Notes under the pieces: generated by a model | The model's database searches: none | What the model was told of the DNA's origin: nothing | The model's input: the letters and a program-made list of their open reading frames with translations, nothing else | NCBI GenBank assembly: GCA_024636595.1 | Contig: JAGXGT010000005.1 | Span: 1-19,696 of the forward strand | Direction: 5' to 3' | Length of the DNA stretch: 19,696 bases | DNA from: Sphingomonadales bacterium | GTDB taxonomy: Bacteria > Pseudomonadota > Alphaproteobacteria > Sphingomonadales > Sphingomonadaceae | Made by a program: the position numbers and the translations under genes | Shown here: positions 1-6,532 of the stretch, in pieces | Position numbering within the stretch: the first letter of the stretch is position 1 | How the letters are laid out: each line of letters starts with the position of its first letter

Positions 1-363
1 GTGCAGGACCTGCTGCACCGATTCGATGAATTTCGCGACCGATATCGGCTTTGAAACATAAGCCTCCGCCCCGGCGCTCAATATCCGGTCTTCATCACCC
101 TTGCCGGCATAAGCCGTCACGGCCATGCTCGGAATGATCTTGAGCTGACCGTCTTTCTTGATCTGCTCGATCAGTTCCAGACCACTGACGTGGGGAAGCT
201 GGATATCCATCACGATCAGATTCGGTACAAAGCTGCGCGCCTTTTCGAGTACTTCCCTGCCATCGCTGACCGGCTCAACCACAAAACCATGGGCCCGCAG
301 CAGATCGCAGAATAGCTTGAGGTTCAATTCATTGTCCTCAACCACCAACACTCTTTTTGCCAC
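1..363 (-). CDS. divK: DivK-type single-domain response regulator (3' end cut by window edge)
   Basis: A CheY-like receiver domain with no output domain; 121 codons are visible and the stop lies beyond base 1. In Caulobacter, DivK is a cell-cycle phospho-relay protein that acts with PleC/DivJ and DivL/CckA to control CtrA. The sequence shows the N-terminal MAKRVLVVEDNELNLKLF, acidic pocket E9-D10, phospho-acceptor D53 in LIVMDIQLP, switch Thr83 in AVTAYAGKGDEDR and Lys105 in AYVSKPIS, all at the positions expected for DivK. The start is GTG at 363, because an in-frame TAA lies about 15 codons upstream and no ATG occurs between them; an AAGG sits about 11 nt upstream. It is transcribed away from the DUF3572 gene. 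Another CheY-like regulator is possible, but the NELNLKLF and KGDEDR stretches favour DivK. The missing end is probably only a few residues. Confidence 0.88.
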   Translation of the reverse strand, partial: MAKRVLVVEDNELNLKLFCDLLRAHGFVVEPVSDGREVLEKARSFVPNLIVMDIQLPHVSGLELIEQIKKDGQLKIIPSMAVTAYAGKGDEDRILSAGAEAYVSKPISVAKFIESVQQVLH

Positions 364-415
364 GACCGGATTTGCCCTTTCAAACTTGCTGCCGAACCAT
401 TAGGCGAAAGCGGCT

Positions 416-706
416 ATGGAAACAAATCCCAATCTCGGGCCGGACAGCGATATCATCGCCTTGCAGGCGCTTGGCTGGGTGCTGCAGGATCAGGACCGGG
501 CCGAACGGCTGCTCGCGTTGACCGGACTGGATCCGCGCGAATTGCGATCGGGCCTCGAAGATCCGGCCATGCTGTCCTCTCTGCTCGGCTTTCTTGCCAA
601 TCACGAACCCGATCTGCTTGCCTGCGCGGAGGCCATCGGGGTTGCTCCTGGCAAATTGGCGGCCGCTGCCGACCATCTCAACTCGACCGGAGATTTTCAT
701 GAGTAA
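416..706 (+). CDS. DUF3572 family protein
   Basis: A 96-residue, mostly helical protein of unknown function matching the alphaproteobacterial DUF3572 family by length and by its pattern (IALQALGWVL, then LLALTGLDP.ELR and FLANHEPDLL). No signal peptide, membrane segment or catalytic motif is visible. It starts at ATG 416, divergent from divK with only 52 nt between the two starts, so both promoters must lie in that short gap. Its stop (704-706) overlaps the start of the next gene (699) by 8 nt, indicating translational coupling. The role is unknown. Confidence 0.8.
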   Translation: METNPNLGPDSDIIALQALGWVLQDQDRAERLLALTGLDPRELRSGLEDPAMLSSLLGFLANHEPDLLACAEAIGVAPGKLAAAADHLNSTGDFHE

Positions 707-1376
707 AAAGCCGCTTCTGATCAGCGACTGCGATGAAGTGCTACTGCATATGGTGGTGCCTTTCCAGCAATGGCTGGACAGCGACAAGCACATTCATTTC
801 GATCTGGAAAATGGCAGCGATTTTGCCAATGCGCTGCGCCACAAGCATGACGGCACCCAAGTTCTGCCAGAACAAATCTGGCCGATGCTGAAGGAATTTT
901 TCGACACCGAAATGCATCGTCAGGGAGCCATCAAGGGCGCCGTGGAGTCTATCAACAAGCTCGGTGAAATGGCCGATGTCGTGATATTGACCAACCTGCT
1001 GGATGATCGCCGAGAGGCGCGAGCAGAACAGCTCAAGGCGGTCGGCATCCATTTCCCCGTCTACACCAATCAGGGCGGCAAGGGCGAACTGCTGAACAAT
1101 ATCATCGCCGAATTTGAACCTTCGGTCACCGCCTTTGTCGACGATCTGGGGCATCAGCATGGCAGCGTCGCCAAACACGCGCCCGATGTATGGCGGCTGC
1201 AAATGGTTGGCGAACCGATCATGGCCAAACATATCAAGACGAATCCTGCCGCCCACGCCCGTATCGACTCCTGGAGCGAAGCAGTGGCCTGGATATCCGA
1301 AAAATTTGAAAAAGCCGAACCGGCTCCGGCGATGGACCTGCCTTCGCAAGAGCTTGACCCTGCCAACCATGCGTGA
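699..1376 (+). CDS. HAD-superfamily hydrolase
   Basis: A 225-residue cytoplasmic HAD-like phosphatase. Motif I is D10-C-D12-E-V near the N-terminus, giving the nucleophile and general acid/base. Motif II is T98 in VVILTNL, K128 is the likely motif III lysine, and D148-D149 in AFVDDLG is motif IV. The substrate cannot be named from the sequence. The ATG at 699 was chosen because it follows GGAG at a suitable distance and restores motif I to residue 10; a longer form starting at 594 would run through most of the DUF3572 gene and is rejected. It overlaps the upstream gene by 8 nt and ends 12 nt before the RidA gene. The C-terminal 20 residues are Ala/Pro/Glu-rich and probably disordered. Confidence 0.82.
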   Translation: MSKKPLLISDCDEVLLHMVVPFQQWLDSDKHIHFDLENGSDFANALRHKHDGTQVLPEQIWPMLKEFFDTEMHRQGAIKGAVESINKLGEMADVVILTNLLDDRREARAEQLKAVGIHFPVYTNQGGKGELLNNIIAEFEPSVTAFVDDLGHQHGSVAKHAPDVWRLQMVGEPIMAKHIKTNPAAHARIDSWSEAVAWISEKFEKAEPAPAMDLPSQELDPANHA

Positions 1377-1388
1377 GAGTTTCAGCCT

Positions 1389-1856
1389 ATGACCAACCAT
1401 ATCGAAAAAGCTCTGACAGCCAAGGGCATCAACTTGCCCACACCCGCTGCTCCTGTTGCTTCTTATGTTCCTGCCGTTGAGGTGAATGGCTTGATCCATA
1501 TCAGCGGCCAAGTATCGATGAATGACGGCCAGCTGATCACCGGCCGGCTGGGGGACAATATGTCGCTGGAAGAAGGGCAACAAGCCGCCAAGGCCTGTGC
1601 GCTGATGGTCGCGGCGCAGATCATGAAGGCGGCTGGATCGCTCGACCGGGTCGACCGCATCGTCAAACTCGGCGTTTTCGTCAACAGCACCGCCGACTAT
1701 ACCGACCATCCCAAAGTCGCCAATGGCTGCTCCGACATGATGGAAGTGATCTTTGGGGCAGCCGGACAGCACGCCCGAAGTGCCGTGGGTGTGGCATCGC
1801 TGCCGCTTGGGGTCGCGGTTGAAGTCGACGCCATCATTGCCCTGAAACCCGAGTGA
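1389..1856 (+). CDS. RidA/YjgF family protein (enamine/imine deaminase-like)
   Basis: A 155-residue protein of the RidA family, in the longer subgroup with an N-terminal helical extension. Archetypal RidA proteins hydrolyse reactive enamine/imine intermediates from PLP enzymes. The ligand-binding arginine is kept as R130 in HARSAVGVASLPLG, with E145 in VAVEVDAI; the ISGQVSM strand sits near residue 38. Family members of this length are not all proven deaminases, so the biochemical role is inferred. It begins 12 nt after the HAD gene, and its TGA (1854-1856) overlaps the GTG start of the GDPD gene (1853), so the two are translationally coupled. Confidence 0.88.
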   Translation: MTNHIEKALTAKGINLPTPAAPVASYVPAVEVNGLIHISGQVSMNDGQLITGRLGDNMSLEEGQQAAKACALMVAAQIMKAAGSLDRVDRIVKLGVFVNSTADYTDHPKVANGCSDMMEVIFGAAGQHARSAVGVASLPLGVAVEVDAIIALKPE

Positions 1857-2611
1857 TCGGGAGGCTGCTCGATAACGCGCTTGCGCCGGCTCCGGCGCCC
1901 GGCCGTGTCGCCTTTCTGAAAGGCCAGCCCTATGCGCATCGCGGGCTGCATGGCAATGGTGTTCTCGAAAATAGCCCCGCCGCCTTCGAAGCTGCAATCA
2001 AGCTGGGTCATGGCATTGAATGCGATGTCCAAGCGGCGGAAGATGGCCGCGCCTTTGTCTTTCATGATTATGAGCTGGACCGGTTGACGAATCAAACTGG
2101 CCCGATCGCAAAATTGCGGGCAAAAGATATTGAACAGATTGAGCTAAAGGGTGGCCACGGCAAGATCCCGCGCCTGCGCGAAACACTGGCTCAGGTTGCC
2201 GCGCGAGTGCCGGTCCTGATCGAAATCAAGTCACGCAACCTGCGGATAGGCCCCTTGTGCCTATCGGTGCGCCGAGCCCTGGAAGGCTATGGCGGCCAGG
2301 CCGCTATAATGTCCTTCAACCCGCTCGTCGGTGCATGGTTTCACAGCAACGCCAGACATATAGTGCGCGGGCTGGTCGTCACCGAAGAGGATAGCAGGAA
2401 CTGGCGCGGCCGTATCGCTCGCCACCGCAATCTCTGGACGGCGAAGCCGGATTTTCTGGCCTATGACATTCGTGACCTGCCATCCCGCTTCGCAGCGGCC
2501 CAGCGTGCACGCGGCCTGCCAGTGGTCACGTGGACGGTCCGTTCCGCCGAACAGGAAAAGACCGCCAACCTATATGCCGACGAACCGGTTTATGAGATGC
2601 CCCAAAACTGA
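1853..2611 (+). CDS. Glycerophosphodiester phosphodiesterase family protein
   Basis: A 252-residue GDPD TIM-barrel enzyme. The family hydrolyses deacylated phospholipid glycerophosphodiesters to glycerol-3-phosphate and an alcohol, using a divalent metal. Active-site signatures are in order: H29-R30-G, E39-N40, E56-C-D58 and H71-D72, followed by the IEIK strand near 125. No signal peptide is seen, so it is probably cytoplasmic, like E. coli UgpQ rather than GlpQ. It starts at GTG 1853 in a GTGA overlap with the RidA stop. The FemAB-like gene follows within 15 nt. Confidence in the family is high; substrate preference is unknown. Confidence 0.9.
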   Translation: MIGRLLDNALAPAPAPGRVAFLKGQPYAHRGLHGNGVLENSPAAFEAAIKLGHGIECDVQAAEDGRAFVFHDYELDRLTNQTGPIAKLRAKDIEQIELKGGHGKIPRLRETLAQVAARVPVLIEIKSRNLRIGPLCLSVRRALEGYGGQAAIMSFNPLVGAWFHSNARHIVRGLVVTEEDSRNWRGRIARHRNLWTAKPDFLAYDIRDLPSRFAAAQRARGLPVVTWTVRSAEQEKTANLYADEPVYEMPQN

Positions 2612-2625
2612 TAGCATTGATAGCA

Positions 2626-3774
2626 ATGTCCGATTCTCCCCCGACCGAAATTCTCGCCCGCGTTGCCGATGATATCGCCAGCCTGCCCGCCGACCAATGG
2701 GATGCCTGCGCCGGTTCGGCCAATCCCTTTGTTTCCCATGGCTTTCTTTCGGCGATGGAGAAATCCGGGAGTGTCGGGCCGGGCACCGGCTGGAAATCGC
2801 TGCCCATAATAATCGAGGATAAGGCCGGGACAATCGCCGCCTGTCTGCCGAGCTATCTGAAATCGCACAGCCAGGGCGAATATATATTCGATCAGCAATG
2901 GGCGCATGCGTTTGAAAATGCCGGTGGCCAATATTATCCCAAGATCCAGATAGCCGCCCCCTTTTCCCCCGTACCTGGGCCGCGGTTGCTGATGCGCGAC
3001 GAGGCGCTGGCGGTGCCATTGTTACGAGCGGCTGAGCAATTGGCGCAAAATAATGGCATTTCATCGGTCCATGCGACATTTGTCAGCGAGGACCAGCTGC
3101 CCCATTTCCGCGAGGCCGGCTGGATGATCCGCACCGACAGCCAGTTTCACTGGCGCAATGACGACTATGAAAGCTTTGATGATTTTCTGGCGGCTCTGTC
3201 TTCGCGGAAACGCAAGGCGATCCGACGGGAACGCGCCAAGGCCCAGGAAGCGGTCGAGATTGTTCACCTAACAGGTGATGAAATTCAACCGCAGCACTGG
3301 GACTATTTCTGGGACTTTTATCAGGATACCGGCATGCGCAAATGGGGCCAGCCCTATCTGATGCGCAACGCCTTTGATCTGTTGCAGGAGAAAATGGCGG
3401 ACAAATTGCTGCTGATCTTTGCCATGCAGGACGGCATTCCGATCGCGGGCGTGCTCAATATCATTGGCGAAGATACGCTTTACGGTCGCTATTGGGGCTG
3501 CACGCGCAATATCCCGTTTCTGCATTTCGAGATTTGCTATTATCAGGCGATAGATGCCGCGATCGCGCGAGGCTTGAAGACAGTCGAGGCCGGAGCGCAA
3601 GGCAGCCACAAGCTGGCGCGCGGCTATCAACCGGTGCCGACTTGGTCGGCGCATTATATTGTTGATCCGGGATTTCGCTCGGCGATTGCCGACTATCTCG
3701 AACGCGAGCGGCGGGCGGTCACCGCCGACATTGAATTTCTGGCAGAAATGGGGCCATTTAAGAAATCGGCTTAG
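2626..3774 (+). CDS. FemAB/GNAT-like acyltransferase-fold protein (PF04339 / COG3146 type)
   Basis: A 382-residue protein resembling the 'peptidoglycan biosynthesis/recognition' GNAT family (PF04339, formerly DUF482). Recognisable stretches are WDACAGSANPFVSHGFLSAM near residue 25, SSRKRKAIRRERAKA near 190, and the C-terminal YWGCTRNIPFLHFEICYYQ and EAGAQGSHKLARGYQPVPT. No member has, to my knowledge, a firmly proven reaction; an aminoacyl or acyl transfer is only suggested by the fold. The start is uncertain: ATG 2626 was taken, but an in-frame TTG at 2617 is also possible and neither has a clear Shine-Dalgarno. It is last in the DUF3572–HAD–RidA–GDPD set. Its stop codon overlaps the stop of the convergent Sel1 gene. 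Confidence 0.85.
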   Translation: MSDSPPTEILARVADDIASLPADQWDACAGSANPFVSHGFLSAMEKSGSVGPGTGWKSLPIIIEDKAGTIAACLPSYLKSHSQGEYIFDQQWAHAFENAGGQYYPKIQIAAPFSPVPGPRLLMRDEALAVPLLRAAEQLAQNNGISSVHATFVSEDQLPHFREAGWMIRTDSQFHWRNDDYESFDDFLAALSSRKRKAIRRERAKAQEAVEIVHLTGDEIQPQHWDYFWDFYQDTGMRKWGQPYLMRNAFDLLQEKMADKLLLIFAMQDGIPIAGVLNIIGEDTLYGRYWGCTRNIPFLHFEICYYQAIDAAIARGLKTVEAGAQGSHKLARGYQPVPTWSAHYIVDPGFRSAIADYLERERRAVTADIEFLAEMGPFKKSA

Positions 3775-4067
3775 GCGGCGCGGCGCGTATTTTCTTGCAG
3801 CCAACCACGGGCTTCGCGCTGGGCTTCGGCAATTTCACGAGCCGTCATATCAAGCGAGATTTCTGCGCGACAGATCTTGCTCTCATCATGGCCGGATAGT
3901 GCCGCCAGATTGAACCATTTGTGCGCTTCGATCAGATCGACCTCGACCCCATCCGATCCGGTCGAGTAGATGACCCCCAGATCAAAATAAGCATTGCTGC
4001 TGCCTTGCGAAGCCTCCGCGAGGTGGCTTTCGATCAGAAAGGCGGCGCTTTTCATGCTGTTGCCCAT
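3771..4067 (-). CDS. Small Sel1-repeat protein
   Basis: A 98-residue protein with one to two Sel1-like (SEL1/TPR-type) helical repeats: AYFDLGVIYSTGSDGVEVDL, then IEAHKWFNLAALSGHDESK. Sel1 repeats act as protein-interaction scaffolds; the partner is unknown. The ATG at 4067 (MGNSMKSAAF) was preferred to the in-frame ATG at 4121 because AGGGA precedes it by about 8 nt. No signal peptide is seen. The gene is convergent with the FemAB-like gene and their stops overlap by three bases. Its upstream region (4068-4240) holds two TTAACCAT-like half-sites and the panC terminator, so it is probably transcribed from its own promoter. Confidence 0.8.
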   Translation of the reverse strand: MGNSMKSAAFLIESHLAEASQGSSNAYFDLGVIYSTGSDGVEVDLIEAHKWFNLAALSGHDESKICRAEISLDMTAREIAEAQREARGWLQENTRRAA

Positions 4068-4138
4068 ATTTTCAGTCCCTGTTTTTTCTTGCCGCAATTG
4101 CAGCGACACAGCGACATTCAACGCAATGTCCTAAAGGA

Positions 4139-4146
4139 ATGGTTAA
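4139..4146 (-). promoter_or_regulatory. Candidate CtrA-type half-site upstream of the Sel1 gene
   Basis: The minus strand reads TTAACCAT here, 72 nt upstream of the Sel1 start codon. A second copy in the opposite orientation lies at 4219-4226. TTAACCAT resembles the CtrA half-site described in alphaproteobacteria; the full TTAA-N7-TTAA form is absent. Candidate only. Confidence 0.3.
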
Positions 4147-4178
4147 CGCGAAGCGGAGAAAGTCCGGTTGAACGGTAC

Positions 4179-4205
4179 AAAAACCCGCGAAATCGGGCGC
4201 TTTTT
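4179..4205 (-). terminator. Probable intrinsic terminator of panC (also T-rich on the other strand)
   Basis: Read on the minus strand, CCCG and CGGG arms enclose a 6-nt loop and are followed directly by TTTTT. The element starts 36 nt after the panC stop. The flanking A5/T5 runs make it nearly symmetrical. The stem is short (4 bp GC, extendable by A-T pairs), hence moderate confidence. Confidence 0.5.
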
Positions 4206-4218
4206 CAGATTTTATCGA

Positions 4219-4226
4219 TTAACCAT
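4219..4226 (+). promoter_or_regulatory. Second TTAACCAT half-site, inverted relative to the first
   Basis: TTAACCAT occurs on the plus strand here, facing the site at 4139-4146 with 72 nt between the two. It lies beyond the panC terminator as seen from the Sel1 gene, about 150 nt from that start codon, so a role in Sel1 expression is less direct than for the nearer site. Confidence 0.25.
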
Positions 4227-4240
4227 ATGGCTCAAGAGCC

Positions 4241-5080
4241 CTAGGAAAGCGGGATATTATCGATCAATCGGGTAGGTCCGATATGGGCTGCAGCGAAAAG
4301 ACGGGCAGGCTTTGTAAAAACATCCAGTAGCGCCAGCGTATTGGCGTCGCGAAGCTCGAGATAGTCAATTTTATGAAAGCCAGAGGCGAGTATTCGCGCT
4401 TTGGCTGCTTCCAATATCGCCGCAACTTTGCCGCCGTCCGCAATCGCGGTGGCCGCTTCGCGCATCGCTTCGGGGAGCGCCACGGCATTGGCCCTTTGCT
4501 CCGCAGTCAGATAGGCGTTGCGTGAGGATAAGGCGAGACCGTCGGGGTCACGGACCGTCGGCACGCCGACAATGTCATGGGTGAAGTCAAGATCCCGCGC
4601 CATCCGGCGGATCACCGCCAGCTGCTGATAATCTTTTTCGCCGAAATAGGCGGCATCGGGGCGCACCTGATTGAACAGTTTCGCCACGACCGTGGCAACG
4701 CCATCAAAATGGCCCGGCCGCGCCGCGCCGCACAGACCATCGCTGATCCCGGTCACGCTGACACTGGTAGCATAGCCAGACGGATACATCTGATCCGCCG
4801 TTGGCGCCCATAGCAATTCCACGCCCGCCGCATCGAGCAAAGCCGCATCGGCGACTTCCTGACGGGGATAGGCATCAAGATCCTCTCCCTCGCCGAACTG
4901 GGTTGGGTTGACGAAGATCGACGCCACCACCGCGTCGCATTGTTCCCTCGCAACTTCGACCAGGCGCATATGCCCCGCGTGCAGAGCGCCCATTGTCGGC
5001 ACCAGACCGATTTTTAATCCTGCCTTGCGAAATTCCGCCAAAGCGTCCCGCAGCGGGTCAAGCTGTCGAACAATTTGCAT
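4241..5080 (-). CDS. panC: Pantothenate synthetase (pantoate–beta-alanine ligase)
   Basis: A 279-residue cytoplasmic enzyme that condenses pantoate and beta-alanine with ATP in the last step of pantothenate (vitamin B5, CoA precursor) synthesis. The nucleotidyl-transferase fold shows LVPTMGALHAGHM with H34 and H37 of the HxGH motif, SIFVNPTQFGEGEDL at about 54-68, the AARPGHFDGVATVV substrate segment near 119-132, FGEKDYQQL near 146, and the KMSKS-like loop S185-S186-R187-N188. Length is normal and all motifs are intact. ATG 5080 lies 101 nt from the divergent mipZ start. panB is not in the window, so panC stands apart from other pantothenate genes here. Confidence 0.97.
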   Translation of the reverse strand: MQIVRQLDPLRDALAEFRKAGLKIGLVPTMGALHAGHMRLVEVAREQCDAVVASIFVNPTQFGEGEDLDAYPRQEVADAALLDAAGVELLWAPTADQMYPSGYATSVSVTGISDGLCGAARPGHFDGVATVVAKLFNQVRPDAAYFGEKDYQQLAVIRRMARDLDFTHDIVGVPTVRDPDGLALSSRNAYLTAEQRANAVALPEAMREAATAIADGGKVAAILEAAKARILASGFHKIDYLELRDANTLALLDVFTKPARLFAAAHIGPTRLIDNIPLS

Positions 5081-5141
5081 GCATCACTCTTTGTGTTTAG
5101 ATTTTGCGGTAAAGCTCATCTAAGCTATGGGACGGCGGATC

Positions 5142-5156
5142 GCCCTTCGCAAGGGC
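5142..5156. repeat. Perfect palindrome in the mipZ leader
   Basis: GCCCTT and AAGGGC arms enclose CGC, giving a perfect 6-bp stem with a 3-nt loop, 25 nt upstream of the mipZ GTG. There is no T-run, so it is not an intrinsic terminator. It could be an operator or an RNA hairpin affecting mipZ translation. Confidence 0.45.
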
Positions 5157-5181
5157 CAAGAACAGGGATAGCGCTCAGAAC

Positions 5182-6006
5182 GTGACCAACAATACGCATC
5201 ATATCGTCTTCGCCAATGAAAAAGGCGGCACCGGCAAGTCAACTACCGCAGTCCACGTCGCGGTCGCTCTGGCCTACCAAGGTCACAAGGTTGCGCTTAT
5301 CGATCTCGATCCGCGCCAGCGCACATCCTATCGCTATCTGGAAAACCGCGACGCGACAATGAAGCGGCTGAATATTGAGATTCCCCAACCGGACTATGAT
5401 GTATTCGAAGAAGACAATCTCGCGCGGCTCGAACAGATGATCGAACAATTGGGCCACGGGGTTGATTATCTGCTCTATGACACGCCGGGCCGCGACGACA
5501 AATTCGCGCGGTTTGTGGCAACCCGAGCGAACACATTGGTCACACCGATCAATGACAGCTTTGTCGATTTCGACCTGATCGGGCAGGTGGATCCGGAAAC
5601 TTACAAGGTAAAAAAACTCAGTTTTTACGCTGAACTGATCTGGGATGCACGCAAGGCACGGGCCAAGGCGGACGGCGCGACGATCGACTGGGTCTTGCTG
5701 AGAAACCGCACCCAATATGTAGAGGCGCACAATATGAAACGTATTGTCGCAGCGCTTGGAGAATTGTCGCAGCGGGTCGGATTCCGGATCATTCCCGGAC
5801 TCAGCGAGCGAGTCATTTACCGCGAGCTTTTCCCTTCGGGAATGATGATGCTCGACAAAAAACATCTCGGGCGACTCGCGACCAGCCATTTGGCGGCGCG
5901 CCAGGAATTGCGCGAACTGATCAAGCATCTCGCTCTGCCGCAAACTGGTCGGGGCACGCCCGACGGCGTTGATACAGGCTTGGCGAAGCCAAAGCTGGTG
6001 GCCTGA
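5182..6006 (+). CDS. mipZ: MipZ-like division-site-positioning ParA-family ATPase
   Basis: A 274-residue ParA/MinD-type ATPase. Caulobacter MipZ forms a gradient from the poles by contacting ParB and the chromosome, and blocks FtsZ assembly away from midcell. The deviant Walker A is K14-GGTGKST, with D41-L-D43 and PRQRT in the A' region, and DTPGRDDKFAR near 109. The MipZ-specific stretches TPINDSFVDFDLIGQVDP, DWVLLRNR, RVGFRIIPGLSERVIYRELFP and HLAARQELREL separate it from ordinary ParA or MinD. The start is GTG 5182, with AGGGA about 17 nt upstream, so the ribosome site is weak. A C-terminal tail of about 25 residues after LPQTG is variable. It is divergent from panC and followed at once by a J-domain gene. 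Confidence 0.93.
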   Translation: MTNNTHHIVFANEKGGTGKSTTAVHVAVALAYQGHKVALIDLDPRQRTSYRYLENRDATMKRLNIEIPQPDYDVFEEDNLARLEQMIEQLGHGVDYLLYDTPGRDDKFARFVATRANTLVTPINDSFVDFDLIGQVDPETYKVKKLSFYAELIWDARKARAKADGATIDWVLLRNRTQYVEAHNMKRIVAALGELSQRVGFRIIPGLSERVIYRELFPSGMMMLDKKHLGRLATSHLAARQELRELIKHLALPQTGRGTPDGVDTGLAKPKLVA

Positions 6007-6007
6007 T

Positions 6008-6442
6008 TTGTTGCCCCTGCTTATCTTTGGCGGCGCCATCCTGGCCTGGCTGGTGCTGTCGGGTAAAGCGAAGACGATGACCCCCAACCAGTGGCTGGCG
6101 TTGGTGATTGCCTTGGTCGGTGCCAATTTCCTGCGCGGCGGCGGCTGGATCATGGGCGGGGCAATGCTCGTGGGCGCGGCGTTTCTGAGCGGCTGGCGGA
6201 TATTGATACCGGCGCGCGACAGCGAGGAACCGAAACGCAAACCGCGCAATTTTGAGCTGGACCGCGCCCGGTCCTTGCTCGGCGTAAGCGACGATGCCGG
6301 GTTTATCGAGATCAACGCCGCCTGGAAACAACGGCTGGCGGAACATCATCCCGACAATGGCGGCGACGAACAGTTGGCGAAGATGATCAATCGGGCGCGC
6401 GACATATTATTGGAAGAACTGGAAGCATCCAAAGGGCGGTAA
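6008..6442 (+). CDS. Membrane-anchored J-domain protein
   Basis: About 144 residues: an N-terminal hydrophobic segment (LLPLLIFGGAILAWLVL), one or two further ones (WLALVIALVGANFL; GGAMLVGAAFL), a charged linker, then a C-terminal J-domain with LDRARSLLGVSDDAGF and the HPD tripeptide (H114-P115-D116 in this numbering) that stimulates Hsp70 ATPase. The layout recalls DjlA-like or TIM14/Pam18-like proteins with the J-domain at the C-terminus. The start is unclear: no upstream ATG exists and TTG codons occur at 5969, 6008 and 6011. TTG 6008, two nt after the mipZ stop, was taken; ATG 6077 would lose the first membrane segment. Very tight linkage to mipZ suggests co-transcription. The DnaK partner is not in the window. 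Confidence 0.8.
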   Translation: MLPLLIFGGAILAWLVLSGKAKTMTPNQWLALVIALVGANFLRGGGWIMGGAMLVGAAFLSGWRILIPARDSEEPKRKPRNFELDRARSLLGVSDDAGFIEINAAWKQRLAEHHPDNGGDEQLAKMINRARDILLEELEASKGR

Positions 6443-6446
6443 CCAG

Positions 6447-6486
6447 ACTGTCGCAATTTGACAGTAGCACTGGATTTTCAAACATT
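6447..6486 (+). promoter_or_regulatory. Candidate algC promoter with an overlapping inverted repeat
   Basis: ACTGTC and GACAGT arms (6447-6452, 6460-6465) flank a 7-nt spacer, right after the J-domain stop. The right arm overlaps a perfect TTGACA (6458-6463). AACATT lies 17 nt downstream as a weak -10. An operator overlapping a -35 is the simplest reading; a short hairpin is the alternative. Confidence 0.35.
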
Positions 6487-6532
6487 TGCCTCTTACAACC
6501 ACCGGCAAATCCAACAAGCCAGGGACCCCGAC

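Noticed and set aside
741..1997. Long minus-strand open frame (418 codons) antisense to the HAD and RidA genes
   Set aside because: It lies opposite two well-supported genes, has Arg/His/Gly-rich composition typical of reverse-frame translation, and shows no recognisable domain.
5239..6315. Minus-strand open frame of 358 codons opposite mipZ and the J-domain gene
   Set aside because: mipZ on the plus strand is unambiguous; the antisense product shows no family features and no ribosome site.
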